From NCBI GenBank assembly GCA_032622095.1, contig CP136067.1, forward strand, positions 57,081,899 to 57,145,898: a stretch of 64,000 nt of DNA, read 5' to 3'. A program made the translations under genes and the position numbers. Below, in pieces: positions 31,229-43,175 of the stretch. Within the stretch, counting starts at the first letter, position 1; every line of letters starts with the position of its first letter. The DNA comes from Siphonodentalium dalli. Taxonomy: Eukaryota; Mollusca; Scaphopoda; Gadilida; Siphonodentaliidae. The notes under the pieces are model-generated. The model ran no database searches. It had not been told where the DNA came from and saw nothing but the letters and a program-made list of their open reading frames with translations.

Positions 31229-33195
31229 GAATGCACATGCTTTAGCAGTATATTTTTCTAGAAAATAAGGGTTCAGCATCAATGATGGCCTCATCACATT
31301 TTTTTTTGTCTAAAAGTGTGGATCTGTTAGACAAAAATTCATATTGGTTGACATTTCGTTGGCTGAATGCTATAATGTTCTATGTCCATTTTGGTGGGAA
31401 AATGAGATATTGGTGACGTTCCGATTCATCTCACGGGATTTGTCGATTGCCACCAAGGATGCCTGTCCATGATGTGTCACGTGCTCACAATAATGGGATG
31501 AAGATTCAAATAGTGTTAAATATTGGTCAATGATATACCATTGTGGTATCACAAGATCACAAAATTTCATGTTTTCCGTGCTACAATGTTCCCTCTCAGG
31601 AGTTTCAATCACCCTCCCCCCCATGGATGTAGAATCCCCAAAAACAAATTTATTAGGGCCAAATGTTACATTTCTTTAACAGTGGCAAGATTGTTGGCAA
31701 TTAATGCAAGAAAATTCATATTTAGTATTATCTCGACACCACCAACCAAACTAAATCAACATACAACTAAACTAATGCACTGGTATATGAGAACCGGCTG
31801 GTCAAATTTTCAAACTCAATATCCCACAAAAAGAGGAAATGAGACATAGAACATCATGTCGGCTTCAATGAAATCAACACCTACATGTATGGTACTTTCG
31901 GCACCTGTGTTGCTTAAAATAAAATGTGCCTTGGATTTTTAGTACATGAACACTTGTATAATATATTATTCCACACACATTGGCATGCAGCACACGGAAA
32001 CCCAGCCATTGAATAAATGTCACTTGTCACCCACCAGTGGAATACAAATGTGAGACGCAGTTGACATTATTGAACAAGTTTGTTGTGACACATGGTGCAA
32101 CGAGAAATGTAGGTCTCCTTTTTGATCATCATTCGTGAATGCAGTTAGTCTTTTCGAGACAAATATGGTCTATAAATGGCTTTCTTGCCTTCGGATTGGC
32201 TGAGAGTTGTAACTATATTTTTTTGTAGAATGCATCCATCTGGATGGTGGTCACTATATGGCATTCATGGCCTTGCCATTCTTGTTCTTAAAGCCAGTCA
32301 CTTGTCCATTAATGCTGACATATCAGGTTATTTCCCAGCCAAATCCCATAGGCAAATACAGGCAAAACAGTCTTTCTGAATCCTAACACTAGTGTACTAT
32401 TTATTGGGTGCCTACATACATCAAAGGACTGATCGACAACGATCAAGTACCTTACTCGTATCTAAATTCTCGCAATGCTATTTTTTTTTTCTCAGCCTTA
32501 GACCATGGGATGCAAATCCTAGGACGCTTAGAAAAAGTTTGTCTCCAACTTTTATGGTAATACAAGAACTTTATATTTTCATAACAATATCGTTTCCTTG
32601 TACAGAATGTAAACTGTTCTGTTTCGGGAGTTGCACATTCGCGAGAACAGCGTATTTTGTGTATAATCTCACTAAAGTAAAAAAAACTATTTTTCTATTT
32701 ATGATTACAAGTTCAGTTGGGAACTTCGGTGATTATATTAAATGGAATATGTGGAAATCTTTCAGTAAACATGAAAATCTACCGACAGAACTGCATACCG
32801 TACCGGCCGGTGGATAAATCGCATCGTTGGATAAGTCGCATTGAATTTTGAAGCTTAAAATGTTGCCTTTTGGCTCTTTCTGTTGTATACGTCACACCTA
32901 TTTCAGTGGCTTGTAAGGGAACATCAAAATGACAGATTGACCTGGATTTAGAGTTATTTAGAGCAGAGGAAGCATTTTTTTAAATAGAATTTATCACAGA
33001 CGTAAAAATGAACGAACATTCCACCAATGCTTCCGGTATTCCCAATGTGATTTGGGGGAATTCCCAAGCAGGGGAGATAACATTGGTTCATTTTCATTAG
33101 GAGTGTGTGGGAACATGGATTATAAAACTTATTATTTTGACTTGAATGATGTTTGGACTAACTCTGGGTGGTTGAGAGTAAAATCAATGTATTAA
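31229..33195. other. Non-coding spacer
   Basis: AT-rich sequence without recognised genes. Frames at 31523-31849 and 32392-32817 (+) have no domain and no supporting splice signals. A CATTGGAATAC-type drift is all that remains of possible repeats. Confidence 0.4.
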
Positions 33196-33504
33196 TTAAC
33201 ATTTATTCATCATCATTTCAACTTGTATAACATGTGTATAACTAAATATAAATAAAACAGAAACATTTGACTTCACTTTCACAAGTTCAGGCCAGAATGC
33301 AGCTTTGCCGCGATTTGCTCGTTTGTCTCTACGCATGGCAAAAATCATATATTTCTTTTTGAGCCAGTCCCTGATTATTTTCTCGCTAACACCAAACTCT
33401 CGTTCTGTGGGCCGATTACCATGTTCATTTGCGAATTTTATCACTTTCAACTTGTATGAACTTTCGTAACTTAGACGTTTCCTTTTGATGCCACGTTTAT
33501 CCAT
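33196..33504 (-). CDS. psq/BrkDBD helix-turn-helix protein fragment
   Basis: Starts at an ATG in good context (AAAATGG) at 33504. Residues 1-76 hold a basic start (KRGIKRKR), then a helix-turn-helix with LKVIKFANEHGNR, REFGVSEKIIRDW and KRANRGKAAFWPEL. This is the N-terminal DNA-binding layout of pogo/Tigger-type transposases and CENP-B-like proteins (HTH_psq/BrkDBD). The typical continuation after WPEL (a second HTH_CENPB-type domain) is missing: after ELVK the frame turns into a low-quality tail that stops at 33196. A GT donor may lie near 33278 (CTT|GTGAAA). It could be the first exon of a gene, a truncated transposon or a retained fragment. The domain call is strong; status as a functional gene is open. 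Confidence 0.65.
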   Translation of the reverse strand: MDKRGIKRKRLSYESSYKLKVIKFANEHGNRPTEREFGVSEKIIRDWLKKKYMIFAMRRDKRANRGKAAFWPELVKVKSNVSVLFIFSYTHVIQVEMMMNKC

Positions 33505-35346
33505 TTTGAATTCGAAGAAAACTGATGGGTATAATGAAGCACGATGTCGTTTGAATAGTTTTAAGGTATGAGGAAAGACACAAAATATCCTATCATTTAT
33601 AGGAATATAAAACTAAGACTCGGCTTACTGTTGTTTTAGGATAATGGCCTCGTTAATTTAGTTGTCGCCTAATTGTCGCGAAGCATGAATGAAAACGCTT
33701 TGGGCTAATAGTGATGTAATGCACTCTTCAGTATTAAGTGTCAACCACTCAACGTGGGGATTAAATGTTATGTGTACACAGTACAGCATAAACTAATGTT
33801 TATGTAATATAAACAGGAGTTCGCGGCTTCGCACATAAGCCTCATTAAAATATCAAAACACGCTGTCCAGACATGCATTTAGACACGGGCGCCTCATGGA
33901 GTTGATTTTTTTTCTCGGTCATCAATCGAGGTCGATTGCATGACCCACTTCTAACTGAGACCAATTAACCCCCCTCAACAGCAATATGCTAGTCATCCCT
34001 CCCATACTCACATATGTATCGTAGAATTCCCATGCAGTCAGCTACCTTTAATTACAAGATCAGTAGTAGAGAAAAACTTAAATGAACTAACACAAACTGT
34101 TTGGTATCATAAATAATACATTTAGTAAAAACAAATAAACAAAAATAAAATGAAGTCAAAATTACTAACACACATTCCGAAAATTCAATGAATCAAATTG
34201 GCATGAGAATTTATTGTGTTTTGTTGTGATTTTATTTTGTTTCTTGCTGTGAAATTATCATGTTTATGTATTGTATAACTTCCTAGTTAAGTGTTAATTG
34301 TGTTGGGACATATCCACGCAGATTTAATATTTGTTTATTAACGATTGATTGTTTTGATGAAAAAAGGTTTCATAAATCTCAGAATATAATGATGAAACGA
34401 GCCGCGTCAGTCAGCGATATATTTTCAGATAAACTTTTGCTCTGTATTCGAAAATGTGCAACTCCTGAGTTTTGCTAAATATCTTTACGGTCACATAAAC
34501 TTCCAACATCTACCAAAATTATATGGTCCCATTGTCTACTTTGAAATTGTGCACTTTGAATAGACGCACCATGTGTGTGACCATGGCTACACTACTGAGT
34601 TGTGAGAGACAAACTTTCACCTTCAACCTTGAAAATGCATAGTTGTTACAGGCATTGCCCTGCATGTATCTTTTATGTCTCTTGTGGATTCGCTAAACAC
34701 AGGAGCAGTACAATTTTTCACTCAATATTAAATTTGTGCACCGATGGGTGTGAAAAAAATAGTTATTTGTGAATTTAAATATGAGTAAGGTACACAGACT
34801 ACGATTTCACTCAGATCATAATGCCAGATAAATAAAATTGTTTGATTCTCAGGGAAAGCGTCATCCCCAAAAACCTTCAGATCTTACATATTTATGACTT
34901 GCTACAAGTAAATAAATATATAAATAATGCCAATACCAAAACATCTGACAGAATCCTTCATGGTAAAACTCGACCACACAAGATACAGCAACTCTTCATT
35001 TCTATTTATATAAAGCACAATTTCATAAAACATTGTTTTTCATATTTAGCAATTAATGTATATTGATTATATAGAAATTACGGATGAAGTTTCAAACTCT
35101 TCATGATTAAGAGACTGAATCCACAAAACTTTATTACAAATCTGTGGATTTGAAATTATTTTAAAGGGTAAACGTCATAGAGATCAGTCCTATGTTAAAT
35201 ATAAATATCTGCCTCCTCACATAAATAATTCTAAATTATTAATAAACAAAAATATCTGCCTTCCCCTATTACTTTGAAAAAAATATTCCCTGAGAAACAA
35301 ACCATTGTTTTTATGTGGCCTAAATAATTACTACGTAAAGCCAGGG
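33505..35346. other. Non-coding spacer downstream of the minus-strand gene
   Basis: AT-rich (many AAATAA words), possibly containing the 3-prime UTR of the gene ending at 35347. AATAAA on the minus strand occurs as TTTATT at several places (for example 35224 region). No reading frame of note. Confidence 0.4.
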
Positions 35347-35467
35347 TCATCTGTGTCGTCTCACCAAATCTTCGCTGATCCCCAGATGCTTGTTCGTGAG
35401 GAAGTGGAATTGAGGATTGGATCGCAGCATGCTGTAGACATCATCAGCCATCACGCTTGTTTGGCAT
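35347..35467 (-). CDS. Minus-strand nuclear-protein gene, exon 6 (terminal)
   Basis: Acceptor TTTTCTTCTTAG precedes it; the frame is entered with one base (GG|A, Gly) and runs 39 residues to TGA: CQTSVMADDVYSML, NPQFHFLTNKHLG, EDLVRRHR. It completes a 228-residue C-terminal portion read from six exons. The ADDVYSML...FHFLTN segment has the look of a short helical tail following a histone-fold-like helix pair. I tentatively compare it with the C-terminal region of YEATS2 (ATAC complex), from memory of overall layout only, so identity is uncertain. The exon itself is strongly supported by frame and splice consistency. Confidence 0.85.
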
Positions 35468-36152
35468 CTAAGAAGAAAACATGATGCACCTTTATTATAC
35501 ACTCATCAATGGATTATCAAACAAATAACAACAAGCAGTCGCAGACGGCGGTATCCCCCGCCGAAATGTGCAGTTGGGGAAGTGCATTATCAATAATGTT
35601 TGCGTTCTCAGTATGTGCTAAATAAGGCCATAATATCTCAATATCCTAACAAAAATTGGTATAGTTGTCCTGCCTTTTATTAACGACACTGCTTGGCGCA
35701 CAGGCCTAGCTTGGATTGTCTATAGGTAACGGGATTACCTATGTGTGACATCACACAATTTAAGATATACCATAGCATTGAAATGTTCGACCCTGAACAC
35801 TTTTTCAAGAACAAAATCGCATGACTTTGGGTAGTGCTTGCACAAAATCATGTGACTTTGGGTAGTGGTCACACAAAGCATGTAATTAGCAAAGGAGGAA
35901 TGCAATGAAAAGAAGATTTATTACTTCACCACTTATTTAAACAGTTTATAATAATTTCATCTCAGAACAATTTGGTTGGTTAGCTTAACGGAAACCAATT
36001 ACGAAGTCATGACATCAAAATATCATTTCGGTTAGCGGGCCAGAATCCAGACAAGACTGCACTTGTCATATCGTCTCAGGACAACATATTTTATTGGTAC
36101 GGCTGGAAAATTAAGTTTGTTGAACCATTATTACCAAAAAGAACATGAAATT

Positions 36153-37260
36153 AAAGTGTCAACGACACTGTAGCTCAACTTGGAGAGGGGATAATTTCAT
36201 ACATTATAGTCAATGGAGCGATAAGGAATATGAAAAGTATTAATGTTTAAGTAATATGCCAGAGGTCAACTGAAAGAGCCATATGAAGTTTGGGATCAAG
36301 TGGATGAAAAAGGATGGCAGTAGGGCACGCCAAAGTATTTAGTGATGCAAAGAGTAAATCCATGATGGCTGCCGGAGGCCATGTTTTTGAATGAATATCG
36401 TTCAAATTTGATAGCTCCCATCTGGAAGTTATCCTGAAGATGCATGTAAATTTTAAAAACATTTCTCCAATAAATGTTGGCTGCAGGGTGTGCAGATGGA
36501 TTCATTTGTGAAATCCAAGATGAGGGATGTGGCCTGTAGGGTATCGCGCAGAATTTAGTCATGCCCAGACTAAAATTGAAGATGGTCGCCAGTGGCCATG
36601 TTTTCAACTATATTTGGAAATATTTGATAGCTCCAATTTAGATGTCACCCAGAAGATCCATATGAAGTTTGGTGACGATTGGATGAGGGATATAGTCTGT
36701 AGCAAAATATTTAGTCATGCACAGAATAAAATTAAAGATGGTTGCTGGTGGCCATGTTTTTCATCGAAAATAATTCAAATATGATAGCTCCGATCTAGAT
36801 GTGACCCTAAACATGCCTATTAATTTTCAAAACAATTGTCTGATAAATGCAGGCTGCAGCATGTGCTGATGGATTCAAATTTTAAATTGAAGATGGCTGC
36901 TGGCAGCCGTGTTTTTTAATAAATTTTGGGCATCATGGCTCCCATCTGGAGGTCAGCCCGAAGAACTGTATGCAGTTTGATGACAAACAGACGAGGGATG
37001 TGGCCTGTAAGGTTTGCCAAGAGATTTAGTCATGCAAAGAGTAAAATCACAAGACTGCCACTGGCAGCCATGTTTTTCAAAGAAAATTATTTATGTTTTA
37101 CATCGAAAATCATTCAATGGTTCCCATCTAGAGGTGATCCTAAACATGCCTATAATTTTTCAAAACAATTCTCCAACTAGAGGTGGGCTGTTCCAATGGG
37201 ATTAAGGATACCCCCATGGCAGCCAGTGGTGGATATGTTTTACTCTGGAAAGGTAAGTCA
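36153..37260 (+). mobile_element. Dispersed repeat copy F2 (intronic)
   Basis: Starts AAAGTGTCAACGACACTG, TAGCTCAACTTGGAGAGG. It contains five or more degenerate modules alternating GATGGC(T/C)GCCGG...CCATGTTTTT, GATAGCTCCCATCTAGA and ATTCTCCAATAAATG. The standard AGTTGAGCT tail is not found; modules of another repeat type (GGTGCACAGGTTCCAATGAT) follow to about 37860. Confidence 0.6.
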
Positions 37261-38003
37261 GACACACACATAGATGGACAGACTGACATACCGATTTGAG
37301 TAGTTCCCAACAAAATTGCCCAATCGGTTTCTGTGCCAAGGTTTTAAAATATTAACCAGAGGATGTAGGAATACAATTTCGGACAGAATTCTGCATGTTG
37401 CGAAAAATTAATAAGTCGAAAAAGGAACACAAAAATAAGTTGGATGGACCCCATAATCGCAGGTGCACAGGTTCCAATGATATTAAATAGATGTGCCAAG
37501 CTTCAAAAGAAATATGTAGGAACAAAGGTCGGACAAAGTTGTGTCAATGGACAAACAGTAAGATAACTAGAATCCAGAGGTGAGACTGTCCCAGTAGGAA
37601 TAATAATACACCCCACAGTGCAATTGGGTCACATTAAGGGCAGATATATTAATAAGTAATGTATGCTCGGACATAACAATGCATGTTGCGAAAAAATTCT
37701 ACGTAAAAAAGTGGGATAACTCCACTAAATGAAAGCCGATTGGAGCTCATAATCATAGGTGCACAGGTTCTCATGGTACTAAATATCTGTGCCAAGTTTG
37801 TTTTTTAAAAGACTGAAAAATATAGCTCTACGAGCTCGGACAAAGTTGCATCCACAGATGGATGGATGGACAAGCTGATTGCTATATACCTCACACCCAA
37901 AAAATGTTTATGAGAGTTGTTCTGCTGAAAAACAATTGCCTGAGAAACAGAACTTATCTGTGTGGCCTTTAAGTTTTTTGTCTTAACAAGAAAATAGACC
38001 TAC

Positions 38004-38068
38004 CCAGTGTCGCTATGACTAGAAGCAAATGTTTCCCTAAGTAAGTCCTCCATCAAATTCAGCATTGC
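38004..38068 (-). CDS. Minus-strand nuclear-protein gene, exon 5
   Basis: Bounded by TTTTGTTTACAG| and ACACTGG|GTAGGT. Reads AMLNLMEDLLRETFASSHSD plus TG, phase 0 in, phase 2 out. The leucine-rich amphipathic helix MLNLMEDLLRETF could be a dimerisation helix. Confidence 0.85.
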
Positions 38069-38299
38069 CTGTAAACAAAATATACTGGTAAGTAGGATAT
38101 CAAAAGTAGATCTTTCAAAATCAATACAATTTAAGGTACTGTGGCTTTCTGATGTTATGAGGGTCCGGACTGACAAAATACAATTTGTTTGACATTGCTT
38201 TGGCCATTTCTGAATTTGGTTGAACATTTTTCAGATTTAAAAACCAAAATACAGGATAAAGTTGAATCTAAAAAAAAATTAAATATTGCAACTAAGAGC

Positions 38300-38700
38300 A
38301 TAATTCGCCAACTGACAGAACCCAAAATTGAACTTGACCTGTATTGTATGATCGTAAGCCTGAATACCAAATTGTTTTCCATTCAGTTAGCATTAGAAAG
38401 TCGAAAAAGGTAATTCTAGGTAAGCCGACAGAACCCAAAATCGAACTTATCTGTATTTAATGGCTGTCATCATGCATACCGTATTACATTCCATTCAGTT
38501 AGCATTAACAAAAGTTATCATCAGGAAACAAAAATTGAGCCAAAATTTAAACAAAGGGCGGTATCTCTGGTAAAAATGGGGGACCGGACCCCAAAATCAA
38601 GCTTGACCTTTAACATATGGTGGTGAACCTACATAACAAATTTCATGCCATTTAGTTCAGTAGAACTAAAGTTAATATCAGCCGGAAATGAAATATTAAT
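38300..38700 (+). repeat. Degenerate tandem repeat with CCCAAAAT(T/C)GAACTT
   Basis: The phrase ACAGAACCCAAAATTGAACT, TACATTCCATTCAGTTAGCA recurs near 38309, 38419 and 38578 with strong divergence (spacings about 110-160 bp). Intronic, non-coding. Confidence 0.6.
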
Positions 38701-38844
38701 ATAACAGACAGACCAAAACATAATATGTCCTATTATTAAAATGGGTGTATAAATGGTAAAACAAGAGAATAAAATGCATGCCAAGAAACAAAATAGCTGA
38801 CAAATTATGAATGAAGAAATCGACACTGCACAGGTGCACCAATG

Positions 38845-39816
38845 CAGGCCTCAGCTTACCAGGCAAGTAGGGCGAAATAGTCACCCTCGACGCCTCAAAG
38901 TCGCCTTAGCGCCGCGCCAGGGAGAAGTGAAGTCGCCCTCCGATTTTCCCAAAATTATCCTACGGCTGTAGCAAGCGATAAGCCATGCATGCTATAGTGT
39001 TACAAATCAATTATGAATATATCGCCTGCGAATCAAACAGTGACAAAATGTTGACACAAGGTTGACTCCTTTTGTTTAACAGTGTTGAGTAAGTAAATGC
39101 GGTCTTCAATGTCCAGACAAGGATTATAATATATCAAACAAAGAAGCCTTCCGTTTTGGCCATACTTAATTAAGTTTTGGTTTCTGCTCGTCCCGAACGA
39201 CTGCTTTAAAACCGCCGACTCAAATTATTATTATATTGCCGATTTAAACGTTTTGTTTGTTTTAGTTCCGTTTCCGTCTTTGTGGTATTCCGTGTTTTTA
39301 CGCAATAACAGAATGCGAATCGAACGGACATCAAATAATTCTATTGAATCCGTACTCCCTTTAAATTATCCGATGTTACCTGATGTTACTGAATATATTT
39401 GGCGACAACATTATCCGACAGCACCATTTTATAGTGTGCAAATAAAGTTTTAATCGTTGTATTGCCTTGTTCAAAATAAAACGTGATCCATAACCGGAAA
39501 ATCGTAATTCTATTCCCAATGATTCAGTGATTTTAGAGACACTCGGCAGTCGATGTCAAGACTCAAGGCCGTTAATTGTGGCATATATATGCAAACCAAA
39601 TGCAACAAACAATCTATATTACATTTAATTGAAAAATATGAATTTTTTTCCATGATAATGTTTTTTCTGTTTGTTTAACCTATACATATTAAATAAATTA
39701 GCAGATGAAACTATTCTCCAGTCTCTCACTTCACCCTATTTTTCTCTCACTTCTCCCTATTTCTGTCAGAGGGAGAAGTCACTTCTCCCTATTCTCAACC
39801 TGCAAGCTGAGGCCTG
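38845..39816. mobile_element. hAT-like non-autonomous element, 972 bp
   Basis: Ends CAGGCCTCAGCTT and AAGCTGAGGCCTG. An exact 8-bp target duplication CACCAATG lies at 38837-38844 and 39817-39824. An 8-bp duplication and CAGG-type ends are hAT-superfamily features. The body has GGGAGAAGT-rich stretches near both ends and no transposase domain. A 66-codon frame at 39253-39453 shows no match to a hAT dimerisation domain. Confidence 0.85.
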
Positions 39817-39836
39817 CACCAATGAGATTGGCAATT

Positions 39837-40555
39837 AAAGTGTCAATGACACTGTAGCTCAACTTGGAGAGGGGATAATTCCATGTCTTACAGTCAATGG
39901 GATGTCGTCTGCAGGGTGTGCCAAAGGATTTAGTCATGCAAAGAGTAAAAACCCAAGATGGCTACCAGCAGACATGTTTTTCATAAAAAAAATTTTTTAA
40001 TTTGATAGCACACATCTAGAAGTGATCCTAAACATGCCTATAAATATTCAAAAACAATTCTTCAATAAATGCGGAAGCAGGGTGTGACGATGGATTCAAA
40101 TTTGAAATCCAAGATGGCTGCTGACAGCCATGTCTTTTATGAATTTCGGGAAAAAATTGATGGCTCCCATCTAGAGGTCACCCCAAAGATCCATATGAAG
40201 TTTGGTGAAGACTGGATGAGAGGTGTAACCTGTAGAGTGTGCTAAAGGAAATTGTTGACAGATGGACGCATGGACGGACGGACCAACCCATGGCTATAGC
40301 TAAAGCTTCAATATTCAAATTTGAAATCCAAGATGGCTGCTGGCAGACATGTTTTTTAACAAATTTCGGTAAAAATAGGAGGCTGCCATCCAGAAGTCAT
40401 CCCGATGATCCATATGAAGCTTGGTGATGATCAGATGAGAGATGTGACCTGTAGCGTGTGCTAACATAAATTGTTGGCGGACGCACGCAGGCATAGACTG
40501 ATGAATGCCAACCCATGGCAATAGCTCAAACTTGACTTTGCCAAGTTGAGCTAAA
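39837..40555 (+). mobile_element. Dispersed repeat copy F3
   Basis: The most complete member: AAAGTGTCAATGACACTG, TAGCTCAACTTGGAGAGG at the start; three CCAAGATGGCTGCTGGCAG-type modules; a GGACGGACGGACC stretch; and the tail AGCTCAAACTTGACTTTGCC plus AAGTTGAGCTAAAAT. The tail forms a GCTCAA...TTGAGC hairpin just before CTAA. It lies directly right of the hAT-like element. Confidence 0.65.
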
Positions 40556-40634
40556 ATGAAGACATTTTAACAAAATGTAAATACTTATAATTTTCCAGTA
40601 TCAATGCCAGACAACAAATGGAAATTATCTGCCA

Positions 40635-42075
40635 TCTAATATATATTTTGGGACTTCTGTCTGTGTGTTAGCTATGGCCGGGAAAACGGCTGGACTGATT
40701 GAGCTCAAACTTCCAATCTAAGGTTAATGAAAAGTCAGCAGACCACAGTGTTCCCCGAAAAAGTGGCAAGTCGATGCCGCTTTGTTGAAGAAAATAATTT
40801 TTCCGTCATCTATATACATGTTGCACATCTCCAATATGTGGGTAACAATACTTTGAAGTTTCAAATATCTACGATCAAAACTGTAGGAGGAGTTGATTAC
40901 ACCACGAAGGTACCCTCATACAGAAAATTATAAAAAATGTTGAAATTTTCTAAGTCAAAAAGGGTTAATAACTCCCTCAAAAGAAAAAATTTCCGTCATC
41001 TATATACATGTTGCACATCTTCAATATATGGGCAACCATATTCTGAAGTTACAAATCTCTAGGATGAAAACTGTAGGAGTTGATTACACCACGAAGGTAC
41101 CCTCATACAGAAAATTATAAAAAATGTTGAAATTTTCTAAGTCGAAAAGGGTTAATAACTCCGTCAAAAAATATTTTTTCCGTCATCTATATACATGTTG
41201 CACATCTTCAATATATGGGCAACAATATTCTGATGTTTCAAATCTCTGGGATGAAATCTGTAGGAGGAGATGATTACACCATGAAGGTACTCAAAAGTGT
41301 GACGGACGGACGAACGGACGGACGAACGGACAGACAGACGGACGGACAGACCCCGTTTCTATAGTCCCCCAAAAATAAATTTTTCGGGGGACGAAAATCC
41401 ACGGGCAGTGATTACCGCCGTTTTGGAGAAGCTCCGAGCAGCCCTTCTCCACTCCCAGTCACCAAAATGACCGTCTTTGGCACTGTGGGGTTAATCCCGT
41501 TGATAGTTAAAGAGCGTTTGTATCCTCAGTGTCGTTGATAAAGAGCGTATGCGTGTAGTGTGATTCTTATGTTTGGGGCCAGATGTGAGTGTGTCTGTAT
41601 CCAGACATGAGCGTGTTGTGTGATTCTTATGTCTGTCTTCGTACTTAGGGGTTCCAAGGAACGGGGGAGATTTTCGGGTAAGTTTTTCCGCCCGAGGTAA
41701 TATTCACCTTGAAACGGGTACCCACCAACGTACCTCTTTTAGGGACGGGTACCATCACGGGACGGGTACCATCATTTCTCTTGATTAAATTAAAAAATTA
41801 ACAAATTTCAACGAAATTTGATACCTAGGGAAACTTTTGTCGGGGGAGTATTTTCGGCGGGTTAAATCGTGATCTCGACCTGACCTTGACCTTCAAAATG
41901 GTCAATTCAAGGTCAAATCGGGTAAAACGGATGGATTTCGACGAAATTTTATACCTAGAGGTACTTTTGTCCGGGGAGTGTTTTGGATGGGTCAAATCGT
42001 TACCCAGACCTGACCTTGACCTTCAAAATGGTCAATTCAAGGTCAAAGCCCGGACGAAGTCGGGTCACCTGCTAG
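40635..42075 (+). mobile_element. Non-autonomous Helitron copy C, 1441 bp
   Basis: A|TCTAATATATATTTTGGG start; hairpin CCCGGACGAAGTCGGG, TCACCTG and CTAG|T end. Shares the CTTCTGTCTGT and GATTGAGCTCAAACTT words with copies B and D. The body contains a 188-bp tandem repeat (40801, 40991, 41178), a GGACGGACGAAC tract at 41298-41352, and a doubled CCTTGACCTTCAAAATGGTC. No Rep/helicase coding, so it was mobilised in trans. Confidence 0.88.
40801..41290 (+). repeat. 188-bp tandem repeat within Helitron C
   Basis: TTCCGTCATCTATATACATG starts at 40801, 40991 and about 41178. Units include ATTACACCACGAAGGTACCC and AAAAATGTTGAAATTTTC. Two and a half copies. Confidence 0.92.
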
Positions 42076-42095
42076 TTACATATAATATATAAATG

Positions 42096-42180
42096 AAAGT
42101 GTCAGCGACACTGAAGCTCAACTTGGATAGGGGCTGTTGTCAAATTTTACAGTTAATGGAGCGACAGGGATTGCAGAAAG
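42096..42180 (+). mobile_element. Dispersed repeat fragment F4
   Basis: AAAGTGTCAGCGACACTGAA, GCTCAACTTGGATAGGGG head only, beginning 20 bp after Helitron C ends. Confidence 0.65.
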
Positions 42181-42314
42181 TTTGTTTGTCTATGTAATAC
42201 TTAACACCCAATGGAGGTATGACTCTGATAACTACTTGATCACTTCTATCCACTTTGTAAGAACCTCATCCGCAAGAGTTCTGTTTGAAACGTTAGACAT
42301 CATTCATTACTTAC

Positions 42315-42389
42315 CACAAATATCATATCACCGGCACAATTCACTGATATTGAACCAATTGCTGTAGTATGATCGAGGGAAATATCAAC
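42315..42389 (-). CDS. Minus-strand nuclear-protein gene, exon 4
   Basis: Bounded by CTCTATTGCAG| and ATTTGTG|GTAAGT, exactly 25 codons: VDISLDHTTAIGSISVNCAG plus DMIFV. Phase 0 at both ends, in frame with exons 3 and 5. Strong splice sites and an uninterrupted frame support it. Confidence 0.88.
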
Positions 42390-42738
42390 CTGCAATAGAG
42401 AGTCAGGTATAAACGAATTGATGCATGAAATCATCTCAAATCATTTAAAGCTAGCAAAAACAATGTCTCTCATAAAACAGCTCTTTCAAACGCGCATGGT
42501 TCTCACAGATCTCAACTAATCAAATTTTCTTACAAATTTTAAAGCCTGGTTATTCAATTCAAAGCTACTTCGACAAATTTCAAGTTTTCTAACATGAAAT
42601 CATTCATCAGTGTTCAGCGATCGGTACATATAATGTCCAAATGTTATTCAATACCATCTAGAGCAAGTTTAGTACTTTCCAGGCCTTCAATGGACACAGA
42701 TTCATGGCTATTTTATGCATCCAAGGCTCATTGGTAAC

Positions 42739-43175
42739 AGGCCTCAAAATATGGTGCCGGACATTTGCAGAATGAGGTCCCTTGAAAGTGAATTTAGCAT
42801 CACTAAATTCACCTTCTAGGAACCTCATATGGAATGGCATCATCGTCTCTGCAAAGTATTATCAAATTTAAAAAAAAATTAGTTTCTTTAGAAAGCTTCA
42901 TTTTCTTATTTAGTTTAGTTTTCTCTATTTCCCAAAATTGGCAGACAACACAATGCATAATCAAGGTGCCCAGTGGGTGCATATCACCATCTTCACTGTC
43001 TGGGAACTTAAATCTGAGTTTAGGGCTCCAATAGTAGATGAGGCCATGCAGAATGAGGTCCCCACTGGATGAATTTGACAATGCTAGCCCAGCCGCTGTG
43101 CAGGGTAGCACCACTAAATTCACCCTCTGGGGGGGCCTCATTCTGCAATTGTACGGCACCATATTTTGAGGCCTG
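42739..43175. mobile_element. hAT-like MITE with nested palindrome, 437 bp
   Basis: CAGGCCTCAAAATATGGTGC at the left and its complement at the right are flanked by ATTGGTAA and ATTGGTAC, an 8-bp duplication with one mismatch. Inside lie two facing copies of GCAGAATGAGGTCCC sequence related to 26928-27094, separated by unique sequence. Non-coding; frames at 42809-43162 (-) follow the repeat. Confidence 0.8.

Noticed and set aside
39253-39453. 66-codon frame as transposase of the hAT-like element
   Set aside because: Too short and lacking the hAT dimerisation motif; the element appears non-autonomous.
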